Source: Lineus longissimus (lineage: Eukaryota > Nemertea > Pilidiophora > Heteronemertea > Lineidae). Taken from it: a stretch of 60,000 bases of DNA. A program made the translations under genes and the position numbers. Of the stretch, positions 39,001-44,600 are shown one piece after another. A model generated the notes under the pieces. The model saw only the letters and a list, made by a program, of their open reading frames with translations. It was not told where the DNA came from and did no database searches. Numbering within the stretch: position 1 is the first letter of the stretch; each line of letters starts with the position of its first letter. The stretch is taken from positions 16,246,001 to 16,306,000 of the forward strand of contig NC_088319.1 of the NCBI RefSeq assembly GCF_910592395.1. Reading direction: 5' to 3'.

Positions 39001-39334
39001 TGGAAGCACTGTTGTTTCTACTGCTCGGACTGGAAGAAGCACTTTGTCGACCTCGGTCTACACTTCTGTCTCGTTTTTCTGCTATATCCCGACCAGCAAA
39101 CTGGTCTGACTGCTTCCTACCCTTAATGGCAAACATGTTAAACAATTCCACACAGTTTATTCCACTAGATTTTTTGTACTTTATCCCCACAGAGAGATTT
39201 AATCCATCACACAGAAATCTTTGTTTAGATTTTACTCCATTTTGGAATCGGACTTTTCCTTTTACTTCCGGGTCATGGGTCGAGTGGTTGAGATCCGTTG
39301 GGAAATTGGGTTTTGTGACAGATTGGTGAGCCAT
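1..39334 (-). CDS. SH2D5-like: PTB-SH2 adaptor gene, SH2D5-like (12 exons, 3' end outside window)
   Basis: Spliced gene read right to left: exons 38897-39334, 30896-30934, 26962-27042, 26297-26371, 24950-25096, 24228-24521, 23476-23979, 23022-23287, 8545-8665, 462-508, 140-229 and 1-11 (partial). Every junction preserves phase (0,0,0,0,0,0,0,2,0,2,2). Predicted order: Ser-rich N-terminus (1-146), PTB domain (about 150-278), charged helix (about 284-318), Ser/Pro/Arg linker with SP repeats and SH3-ligand motifs (about 359-670), SH2 start (about 684 on). PTB-linker-SH2 is an adaptor architecture; it lacks SHC-type PTB signatures, and the PTB words 'YIGSF' and 'MAHAMKRI' resemble vertebrate SH2D5 from memory. 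By family, it would be a cytoplasmic adaptor linking NPxY/NxxF-like peptides and phosphotyrosine proteins to Rho/Rac signalling. The function is inferred, not seen. Most certain: exons 3-9 and 11. Least certain: exons 1, 2 and 10. UTRs and promoter were not located. Confidence 0.8.
140..229 (-). CDS. Exon 11 of SH2D5-like gene (start of SH2 domain)
   Basis: 90 bp with a strong acceptor (ctctgtatcgtttcag) and donor CAG|gtcagt. In the phase given by exon 10 it encodes 'LDSLRRYDGAGPL', then 'LRQASWYQAGIP' and two bases of an Arg codon. 'SWYQAGIPR' is the opening of an SH2 domain (the conserved Trp, then the Gly-I-x-R turn into helix A). Joining to the next exon gives 'GIPREIA', a typical SH2 helix-A start. 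This exon shows that the PTB protein also carries an SH2 domain. Confidence 0.82.
462..508 (-). CDS. Exon 10 of SH2D5-like gene (short basic linker exon, uncertain 5' edge)
   Basis: About 47 bp encoding 'GKKKQNSIRHPTDWV' plus two bases, followed by a donor AG|gtaggc. It enters in phase 0 and leaves in phase 2, exactly what is needed to connect exon 9 to exon 11 (AG + A = Arg). The acceptor is weak: the pyrimidine stretch lies upstream of 'catggaaaaag'. A second AG nine bases further in would start the exon at 499. A better-looking acceptor near 559 gives the wrong phase for exon 9. It could be skipped or replaced in some transcripts. Confidence 0.45.
509..8544 (-). other. Intron 9 of SH2D5-like gene (about 8.0 kb)
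   Basis: No recognisable exon. It contains AT-rich anonymous sequence, a 34-bp perfect palindrome at 7198-7231, and at about 2070-2140 two partly matching copies of a phrase around 'ttccccaaggcc'. Several open frames of 60-160 codons between 1.9 and 6.1 kb (for example 4833-5324 minus) occur at lengths expected by chance and match nothing I know. A decayed transposon in 2-6 kb is possible but unproven. Confidence 0.5.
7198..7231. repeat. Perfect 34-bp palindrome
   Basis: The two 17-base halves are exact inverted copies with no spacer, centred on 7214/7215 ('aaattttcgaaaattt' at the centre). The palindrome sits in an A/T-rich tract bordered by runs of T and A. It could extrude a cruciform or mark the centre of a small decayed inverted-repeat element. 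No flanking duplication is seen. Confidence 0.9.
8545..8665 (-). CDS. Exon 9 of SH2D5-like gene (linker)
   Basis: 121 bp (one base completing the split codon, then 40 codons) with strong signals: acceptor cactgctgccctcag, donor GGG|gtaagc. In the phase dictated by exon 8 it encodes 'HDGSSPDAAPLPTLCQHG' followed by a Gly/Asp/Gln-rich segment. That matches the preceding linker in style; exon 8 ends with a similar 'HDAPPLPT'. The other two frames are also partly open, so coding status rests on the splice sites and phase. No domain is recognised. Confidence 0.7.
11698..11850. repeat. Hairpin flanked by 22-bp direct repeats
   Basis: Positions 11762-11775 and 11783-11796 are exact inverted copies ('cgatatcttaactc' arm) separated by a 7-base loop. 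On either side, 11698-11719 and 11829-11850 are imperfect direct copies (gagttg-aagcc-ag-gt-aac pattern). It looks like a small mobile or replication-derived structure. The stem is too short for a microRNA precursor. Confidence 0.75.
13232..13369. repeat. Two-copy tandem duplication, 69-bp period
   Basis: Two adjacent copies starting 'aggagttgtgccagctagcc' at 13232 and 13301 differ at only a few bases. The near-identity indicates a young duplication inside intron 8. No coding or regulatory role is visible. Confidence 0.9.
17476..17697. repeat. Diverged tandem duplication, about 123-bp period
   Basis: Phrases such as 'gtgggtcgatcgggagggtg' and 'aatgtgaggtgccttggc' recur in the same order about 120 bases apart, with small indels. 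An older two-copy duplication in intron 8. The repeated open frame on the minus strand is a by-product of the duplication. Confidence 0.8.
20603..20674 (+). pseudogene. Degenerate tRNA-Pro(CGG)-like sequence, probable SINE head
   Basis: 72 nt with tRNA dimensions. An acceptor stem (agtccct / aagggct) pairs at six of seven positions counting one G-T wobble. An A-box-like 'tggtctaggggtagag' resembles tRNA-Pro. The loop ttCGGac puts a Pro anticodon at positions 34-36, and a B-box-like 'gggttcaaac' follows. The anticodon stem has three mismatches and the T stem two, so it is unlikely to be a working tRNA. T-runs follow from 20693. Best read as a tRNA pseudogene or the head of a tRNA-derived SINE in intron 8. 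Confidence 0.6.
23022..23287 (-). CDS. Exon 8 of SH2D5-like gene (linker, SH3-ligand motif)
   Basis: 266 bp, 88 codons plus two bases, starting in phase 0 after acceptor ttgttcccttccag. It encodes 'RPLPAPPDK', a close fit to a class I SH3 ligand (RxLPxPP), then Ser/Arg/Gln-rich sequence, and ends '...APPLPT'. The donor is AAG|gtaatc; reading through instead gives an immediate TAA (23018-23020). A short isoform ending here is therefore possible without splicing. The next strong exon in matching phase is at 8545-8665, which implies a 14.4-kb intron; a small exon inside it could have been missed. Confidence 0.85.
23288..23475 (-). other. Intron 7 of SH2D5-like gene (188 bp)
   Basis: Short intron bounded by gtaagc and ttgttcccttccag. 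Nothing else is seen in it. Confidence 0.85.
23476..23979 (-). CDS. Exon 7 of SH2D5-like gene (Ser/Pro/Arg linker with degenerate SP repeat)
   Basis: 504 bp, 168 codons, phase 0 to 0, with acceptor aatcacattccag and donor GTG|gtaagc. It is low-complexity and probably disordered: a proline run 'SPPPPLL' (exon residues 21-27), His/Arg/Ser-rich stretches, and a 9-14-residue imperfect repeat around 'GTEKRSSP' and 'GTRERSSP' (exon residues about 95-141). Each repeat has an SP that could be a proline-directed phosphosite. At DNA level this is a coding minisatellite (see findings). Linkers between PTB and SH2 domains usually carry docking sites; none is recognisable by name here. Confidence 0.9.
23540..23710 (-). 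repeat. Coding minisatellite inside exon 7
   Basis: Imperfect tandem units of roughly 27-42 bp, all multiples of three, encode the 'GT(E/R)(K/E)RSSP' series (about residues 453-499 of the predicted protein). Plus-strand hallmarks are repeated 'ggactactcc' and 'ccgttcc' words. Unit-number change here would alter the number of SP sites without frameshift. Confidence 0.8.
24228..24521 (-). CDS. Exon 6 of SH2D5-like gene (PTB C-terminal helix and charged helical region)
   Basis: 294 bp, 98 codons, phase 0 to 0. The acceptor is a long pyrimidine run (cactttttttttttccag) and the donor is TGG|gtaagt. Residues 1-17 of the exon ('AEELNTIVGNAFKMAYA') are the amphipathic C-terminal PTB helix; the 'G-AF--AY' pattern is characteristic and normally packs on the ligand groove. 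From about residue 24 a highly charged Gln/Lys/Glu-rich segment follows ('NELIEEQLKRQKAKQEE'), predicted by eye to be a long helix or coiled coil. A second basic/acidic helix lies near the end. Confidence 0.93.
24522..24949 (-). other. Intron 5 of SH2D5-like gene (428 bp)
   Basis: Bounded by gtgagg and a long T-run before ccag. Apart from splice signals nothing distinct is seen. Confidence 0.85.
24950..25096 (-). CDS. Exon 5 of SH2D5-like gene (PTB core)
   Basis: 147 bp, 49 codons, phase 0 to 0, with acceptor ccgttctatttcag and donor CAG|gtgagg. It contains the diagnostic PTB core: 'MAHAMKRISYATCDPEF' (the 'I-S-aa-DP' strand seen across PTB families), 'FSFLAREPKG' (h-a-aR-p strand) and 'YCHAF' (C-H-h strand), which form the peptide-binding sheet. 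'MAHAMKRI' is the segment that most resembles vertebrate SH2D5 ('MAHALRRI' from memory). SHC, Numb, Dab and GULP read differently here. The exon ends just before the C-terminal helix. Confidence 0.93.
25097..26296 (-). other. Intron 4 of SH2D5-like gene (1.2 kb) with a hairpin insertion
   Basis: The only notable content is the MITE-like inverted repeat at 25810-25962. The remainder is anonymous A/T-rich sequence. Confidence 0.8.
25810..25962. mobile_element. MITE-like imperfect inverted repeat
   Basis: The left arm (25810-25871) and right arm (25913-25962) are imperfect inverted copies: 'caacatgacg' against 'cgtcatgttg', 'aaacgagt' against 'actcgttt', and 'cctaaagcgctt' against 'aagcgttttaagg'. 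About 40 bases separate them, and the left arm has an extra insertion. There is no coding capacity. The size and fold suit a miniature inverted-repeat element. Target-site duplications were not identified. Confidence 0.55.
26297..26371 (-). CDS. Exon 4 of SH2D5-like gene (PTB strands 2-3)
   Basis: 75 bp, 25 codons, phase 0 to 0. The acceptor is a clean pyrimidine tract (cactttttctttttag) and the donor is GAC|gtaagt. The encoded 'SILLVISLSGVKVCSSNGD' is the expected hydrophobic strand, turn ('SGVKV') and short loop of a PTB domain, where 'hxhxhs..GhKh' is typical. It joins exon 3 (EEMR) and exon 5 (SVYMAHA) without a frame change. Confidence 0.85.
26372..26961 (-). other. Intron 3 of SH2D5-like gene (590 bp)
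   Basis: Contains a small three-copy tandem repeat of an 18-base phrase (aatatc-tggtagaag, about 26779-26834). No other structure is seen. Confidence 0.8.
26779..26834. repeat. 18-bp tandem repeat, about three copies
   Basis: The phrase 'atatcctggtagaaga' recurs about three times with a C/A alternation in alternate copies. A short intronic microsatellite-like repeat. Confidence 0.9.
26962..27042 (-). CDS. Exon 3 of SH2D5-like gene (PTB strand 1 and following helix)
   Basis: 81 bp, 27 codons, phase 0 to phase 0, with a strong acceptor (ttttgtctttgcag) and donor (AGG|gtaggt). It begins with 'YIGSFAVLG', the classic first PTB strand (Y-hG-S/C-hxV), followed by a charged stretch containing 'VRQQLEEMR', which fits the helix between strands 1 and 2 of Dab/SHC-like PTB folds. 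The PTB domain is therefore split after only one strand, as is common in animal adaptor genes. Confidence 0.85.
27043..30895 (-). other. Intron 2 of SH2D5-like gene (about 3.9 kb)
   Basis: Holds the foldback element at 29260-30090. A 148-codon open frame at 27126-27572 (minus) lies just upstream of exon 3, but it resembles no family I know and its best internal donor (gtaaga) leaves the wrong phase for exon 3. I treat it as chance. Confidence 0.6.
29251..30099. mobile_element. Foldback-type transposon (831 bp) with 9-bp target duplication
   Basis: The direct repeat 'ctaattctt' at 29251-29259 and 30091-30099 brackets an element at 29260-30090. Its ends match as an inverted repeat (gg-t--aggaaaattcg). 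Each arm has an outer domain of tandem units of about 15-17 bp ('ggaaaattcgtcccc' with a 'ggataattcgtcccc' variant): about 12 copies on the left and 13 inverted copies on the right. Both arms then have a non-repetitive inner inverted repeat ('ctactagctagttacc' and its complement). About 60 bases of A/T-rich spacer sit at the centre. There is no transposase frame. The architecture matches foldback elements such as Drosophila FB and sea-urchin TU. A 9-bp duplication fits FB or Mutator-like transposases. Repetitive peptide frames across it are artefacts. Confidence 0.88.
30896..30934 (-). CDS. Exon 2 of SH2D5-like gene (13-codon microexon, PTB N-terminal edge)
   Basis: A 39-bp exon encoding 'GSTSDLVQNKFQR' between an acceptor 'ttgttgtgcag' and a donor AGG|gtaatc. 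It is phase 0 at both ends and fits between exon 1 and the 'YIGSF' exon. Joined, it reads NKFQR-YIGSF. That suits the usual start of a PTB first strand, and vertebrate SH2D5 has a comparable 'KFAQ-YVGSF' junction as I remember it. The gtaatc donor is not optimal but the same hexamer is used at exon 8. An alternative donor 17 bases further on (gtgagt) would break the frame. Confidence 0.55.
30935..38896 (-). other. Intron 1 of SH2D5-like gene (about 8.0 kb)
   Basis: Anonymous sequence with a tRNA-derived SINE at about 32721-32880. On the minus strand near 35490-35610 a somewhat protein-like frame ('CLDADSGDACTAHVLNLRV') follows a possible acceptor, but the donors are poor and I do not recognise the peptide. 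No supported exon. Confidence 0.5.
32721..32880 (+). mobile_element. tRNA-derived SINE fragment
   Basis: An A-box-like 'ggatagttgagcgctgggc' (32726-32744) is tandemly duplicated with a 19-bp period. A decayed B-box 'gggttagactc' follows around 32770, then 'tgtgtcccagagcaagac' (32803-32820). That last phrase resembles the 'gtgtccttgagcaagacac' body motif that I recall from SINEs of fish and marine invertebrates. Order and spacing fit a tRNA-headed SINE. The 3' end is not defined. Confidence 0.6.
38897..39334 (-). CDS. Exon 1 of SH2D5-like gene (N-terminus, start codon)
   Basis: This is the first candidate coding exon, 146 codons. The ATG at 39334-39332 is preceded directly by an in-frame TAG, so translation cannot start further upstream in this reading. 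The exon ends in phase 0 at a strong donor (GCT|gtaagt). The peptide is hydrophilic, with a Ser/Arg low-complexity run ('SASSSPSSRNNSASN', about residues 99-113) and an acidic patch ('HDFHPDELPDG'). It has no signal peptide or membrane segment. The parent open frame is 209 codons, the longest non-array frame in the window, which argues against chance. Another first exon or an unseen 5' coding exon is possible. The assignment rests on strand, donor quality and phase match to the next exon. Confidence 0.55.
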
Positions 39335-41690
39335 CTATCGAAAATTGGCGTAACCAGCATTTTCCTGAGAAGGCGGGAACTACACTGCCGACACCGGACG
39401 AGCTCATGTGGATCACCAACTCATTTGAATGACCATGTGAATACCGTTTACACATCCGAACGTTACAAGATTTGAATAGCAACTCTTTCCATGTGAATTG
39501 TGCTTCTCTTTAGTATGAATAGCCTACTACTAGGCTACACTCCCAAGACTCGCGATTTCCACTCATTCCATGTGAACTGCTTCTCTCCTGTGTGAATACC
39601 GTTACATTGCCAAGATAACAAGATTTACAGCTCTTATGTGAATTGCTTCCTGTACGAATAAAATTCACACGATTACCCCGTTCCTATGAGACTGGTATTT
39701 GCTGGCCTCTATGACTAGGCTACTCTCGTCCATTGCGCTCTCTTCGCATGGTATTACCTGTTGTAGGTTAGTATAGATGGCATGACGAACCAACATTGTC
39801 TCATTATAAAGCTAAAGCTGAACTGCCGATTTTGATGTGGAACTCTCATCTGTAATTGAGATCAAACGCGATTTCTGTTACTAAGCCCCCCCCCCCCCCC
39901 GGTCCCCCACCCCCAGTCCCCATCCCCCATCCCCCATCGCTTTTTAAAGGGACCATATCAAAATGCTTGCTCACGCCAGGCCCTTACAGTAGAATGGCAA
40001 AATGACTTTCTCCGTTAAAGGCCTGATTCAGCCTTTTCTCTGTTTATAATTGAGCGCAATAATTGATGATCGTTGCAGAATTAAAAGACAATTTGTTTGG
40101 TAATATACCACAGTGAATAGTGGAAAAAGAATTACGGTGATAAACTCCGGGTGAATATGTCATACATGTTACTCTATTGAGATTGTTTAGCCCCGCAGTG
40201 TACATTAATTCATCACGCGAACCCCGAGGCTGAATATCTACTTTCCATTTCCTTTTACGTAAATAGAAAGATGTCTTTGTTAATTGCATGCCAATAAGGG
40301 CAACGACCTCTCCGCGTTGACATCTATGGCGCCTAATCAGAGTTGAAAAACCTCATATCATATCCCTAGCGATAAACATTGACTCCATTTGGCAGTTCAT
40401 TGAACTGCCTCATTTAAAGGGGATCTGGAGGCAGGAGCCAAGTAGGTCAGATTAGGTTACACGAAGTCGTCCACAGGAGTCTCTCCCATCTGTTCTTGCA
40501 ACGATCTATTCACGCTTGTATGACGAGGATTTACATTTAGTCCTCTAACCGTGCATAATAATCACGAGAAGATTCCCAATTCGCCACAACACATTTTGTA
40601 ATTCCCTACAAACAATACAAAAAGGTAAAAAATGCAAAATATTTCCCGCTAAGTTCAGCGAGTACTTAGACTCGGGCACAATATTACCCAGCCCCTCGAC
40701 GTCGTCGTTTCCGAGAACTATTCATAGAGCGAAGGTTGAAATACCGTAAACAAGCTAGGGAAAATCGATGGACGGTTACTATATCAGTACTTAGCAAGGA
40801 CGAATAGCCAGCTGAACAAATCGTTTCGATCAAGTTATTATATTTGTATCAAGCACGCGCCAACACGTACATGGAGGTCCGTATCTCGGGTTGGCGTTCG
40901 AGGTCGCCGGCGCATGGTTTCTGACCACAGAGGCATTTCCTCCGTTGCCTCCGCACTCCAATGTTTCCTACCAGATGCACCTAACATTTGTTTTTCGATT
41001 CCCACTTTCTATGTGCCTTGTTGCTTTTCACTACACTCCGGACGCAATGGACCGGCCTCGTGAATATAGGATGACGAAATGAGTGGACTGTCCGGCCCGG
41101 GAGTCTACTTTTCCCGCGCAAATTAGATCTCTGTCTCCACGGTGAGCGGGAAGCAGGATGTCCGGCGCTCAATGCGACATTGATTTGATCGGTGAAAATA
41201 GAGTTTCTGGTTTAAAATCTCAAAGCCTTAGTGTTGCAGATACGAACAGAGATCAGTATCGATCAATCAAATCAATACATAATTGATCATGTGACCAGCC
41301 GTCTGCACCAAACGAATCGTGTTCGATAGACGTGATCAATAGGGATCAGAAATCAATCAAAGGTGGACTCGCTATAACTGAACAGTTCACAGATATTGAT
41401 TTCATGTTATTATTGATCCTCTATCACAGGCAGGCGCGAAAAGACCCTGAAAGGCACTATTTTTAGAGCGGATCCATAACTTTGATCCATGGCACCGTAA
41501 GAGGAGTAATTATTATAACGAGACGCGCTCGCGTCCTCAAGTAACGACGACAAAACTTTATTCCAAGTTCTTGTCGTGTTTTTGTATTGATTTCATTATA
41601 ATCAATGTCTGATTCTATAATAAGCATTTTTGGAATCTAATCACATTTACCAACTGTATTCATTTCCGCGGATGAAGAGCATTTCGAAGC
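39335..41690. promoter_or_regulatory. Region upstream of SH2D5-like start codon (candidate 5' UTR/promoter)
   Basis: About 2.4 kb between the start codon and the macrosatellite. It contains a diverged two-copy repeat (39434-39660, offset about 155 bp, 'tgtgaataccgt' words), a C-rich tract (39886-39938) and CpG-rich sequence from about 40.3 kb on (for example 'ggtcgccggcgcatgg' near 40900). It is the natural place for the promoter. I cannot point to a TATA box or start site, and further 5' exons upstream are not excluded. Confidence 0.35.
39886..39938. repeat. C-rich tract (15 C, then CCCCCA/CCCCCT repeats)
   Basis: Fifteen consecutive C residues (39886-39900) followed by repeated groups of three to five C ('ccccca', 'tccccca') on the plus strand. 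The complementary strand has at least four adjacent runs of three or more G and could form a G-quadruplex. It sits about 550 bp upstream of the start codon of the minus-strand gene. Confidence 0.9.
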
Positions 41691-41698
41691 GAACTATT

Positions 41699-44600
41699 TT
41701 GTCACTATTCTGGCGTGCTCGTTTGTATACCGCATATAAGAGGCGAATAAAATCTCCATTTCAACATGAAAGACTTGACGGTTCAGCGCTGAAGGTGTTT
41801 GACTGTGGATCGGCTGGTCACGGGTTCGACCCCCGGTGAATCTGCCGAATTTTTTTTTCTTTTTTTCTTCTTCCTTGTCTTGTTTTCTAATCATCCATGT
41901 ACAGATGTGAACATTTTCATTATCATCATTATCATACCCCGCACCCAAACTTTTCAAACTCCAGCACATACTGATTCCGGGCGTTCGAGTACATGAATTA
42001 TGAGGTAGATGTATTGTTTCAATCATCGCAAATCTGCCTAAAACGGCAAGTTTTCTCAGGTACGGGTACGGCAGTGGCGTGCGCCTTTTTCATTGAAACG
42101 ACCTCGCACGGCCGGCACCGACATATATCGTCGTTGATGATGGAGAGAGCGGTAGCCGGTACATATTGAGCACGGTTCACTAGCAGTTCAATGTGCTCAT
42201 GACGTGACGAGAGCAAATCTCACGGGTGGGGCGGAAATTCGCCATATTGCTGACATCATCGGCGCCAACAACTGTTTCTTTTGACCCTGCCGGAGTCTTT
42301 CAAAACAATAAATGATTGTGTCTGACCCTGCTGACCTCGATTTTGAAAAACTTTTTAAAAAAGGTCATTCAAACGTTAAATCAACTGCAAAGATAATCTT
42401 TTATATCACTGAGGTATATACATACAATATGTTGAGAAAAATCTGTACAACTATCGAAATATACGATTACTTGGAACTATTTCGGCTAATCACTTTGCCA
42501 CCTGCGCGACCTTGTCACTATTGTGGCGCGCTCGTTTGCATACCGCATATAAGAGGCGAATAAAATCTCCATTTCAACATGAAAGACTTGACAGTTCAGC
42601 GCTGAAGGTGTTTGACTGTGGATCGGCTGGTCACGGGTTCGACCCCCGGTGAATCTGCCGAATTTTTTTTTTCCTTTTTTCTTCTTCCTTGTCTTGGTAT
42701 CTAATCATCCATGTACAGATGTGAACATTTTCATTATCATCATTATCATACCCCGCACCCAAACTTTTCAAACTCCAGCACATACTGATTCCGGGCGTTC
42801 GAGTACATGAATTATGAGGTAGATGTATTGTTTCAATCATCGCAAAACGGCCAGTTTTCTCAGGTACGGGTACCGGAGTGGCGTGCGTCTTTTTCATTGA
42901 AACGACCTCGCACGGCCGGCATCGACATATATCGTCGTTGATGATGGAGAGAGCGGTAGCCGGTACATATTGAGCACGGTTCACTAGCAGTTCAATGTGC
43001 TCATGACGTGACGAGAGCAAATCTCACGGGTGGGGCGGAAATTCGCCATATTGCTGACATCATCGGCGCCAACAACTGTTTCTTTTGACCCTGCCGGAGT
43101 CTTTCAAAACAATAAATGATTGTGTCTGACCCTGCTGACCTCGATTTTGAAAAACTTTTTAAAAAAGGTCATTCAAACGTTAAATCAACTGCAAAGATAA
43201 TCTTTTATATCACTGAGTTATATACATACGATATGTTGAGAAAAATATGTACAACTATCGAAATATACGATTACTTGGAACTATTTCGGCTAATCACTTT
43301 GCCACCTGCGCGACCTTGTCACTATTGTGGCGCGCTCGTTTGCATACCGCATATAAGAGGCGAATAAAATCTCCATTTCAACATGAAAGACTTGACGGTT
43401 CAGCGCTGAAGGTGTTTGACTGTGGATCGGCTGGTCACGGGTTCGACCCCCGGTGAATCTGCCGAATTTTTTTTTTCCTTTTTTCTTCTTCCTTGTCTTG
43501 TTATCTAATCATCCATGTACAGATGTGAACATTTTCATTATCATCATTATCATACCCCGCACCCAAACTTTTCAAACTCCAGCACATACTGATTCCGGGC
43601 GTTCGAGTACATGAATTATGAGGTAGATGTATTGTTTCAATCATCGCAAAACGGCCAGTTTTCTCAGGTACGGGTACCGGAGTGGCGTGCGTCTTTTTCA
43701 TTGAAACGACCTCGCACGGCCGGCATCGACATATATCGTCGTTGATGATGGAGAGAGCGGTAGCCGGTACATATTGAGCACGGTTCACTAGCAGTTCAAT
43801 GTGCTCATGACGTGACGAGAGCAAATCTCACGGGTGGGGCGGAAATTCGCCATATTGCTGACATCATCGGCGCCAACAACTGTTTCTTTTGACCCTGCCG
43901 GAGTCTTTCAAAACAATAAATGATTGTGTCTGACCCTGCTGACCTCGATTTTGAAAAACTTTTTAAAAAAGGTCATTCAAACGTTAAATCAACTGCAAAG
44001 ATAATCTTTTATATCACTGAGTTATATACATACGATATGTTGAGAAAAATATGTACAACTATCGAAATATACGATTACTTGGAACTATTTCGGCTAATCA
44101 CTTTGCCACCTGCGCGACCTTGTCACTATTGTGGCGCGCTCGTTTGCATACCGCATATAAGAGGCGAATAAAATCTCCATTTCAACATGAAAGACTTGAC
44201 AGTTCAGCGCTGAAGGTGTTTGACTGTGGATCGGCTGGTCACGGGTTCGACCCCCGGTGAATCTGCCGAATTTTTTTTTCCTTTTTTCTTCTTCCTTGTC
44301 TTGGTATCTAATCATCCATGTACAGATGTGAACATTTTCATTATCATCATTATCATACCCCGCACCCAAACTTTTCAAACTCCAGCACATACTGATTCCG
44401 GGCGTTCGAGTACATGAATTATGAGGTAGATGTATTGTTTCAATCATCGCAAAACGGCCAGTTTTCTCAGGTACGGGTACCGGAGTGGCGTGCGTCTTTT
44501 TCATTGAAACGACCTCGCACGGCCGGCATCGACATATATCGTCGTTGATGATGGAGAGAGCGGTAGCCGGTACATATTGAGCACGGTTCACTAGCAGTTC

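Noticed and set aside
38880-39329. 149-codon plus-strand frame opposite exon 1
   Set aside because: Shadow of the minus-strand exon. It lacks coding features of its own, whereas the minus strand has a strong donor and matching phase.
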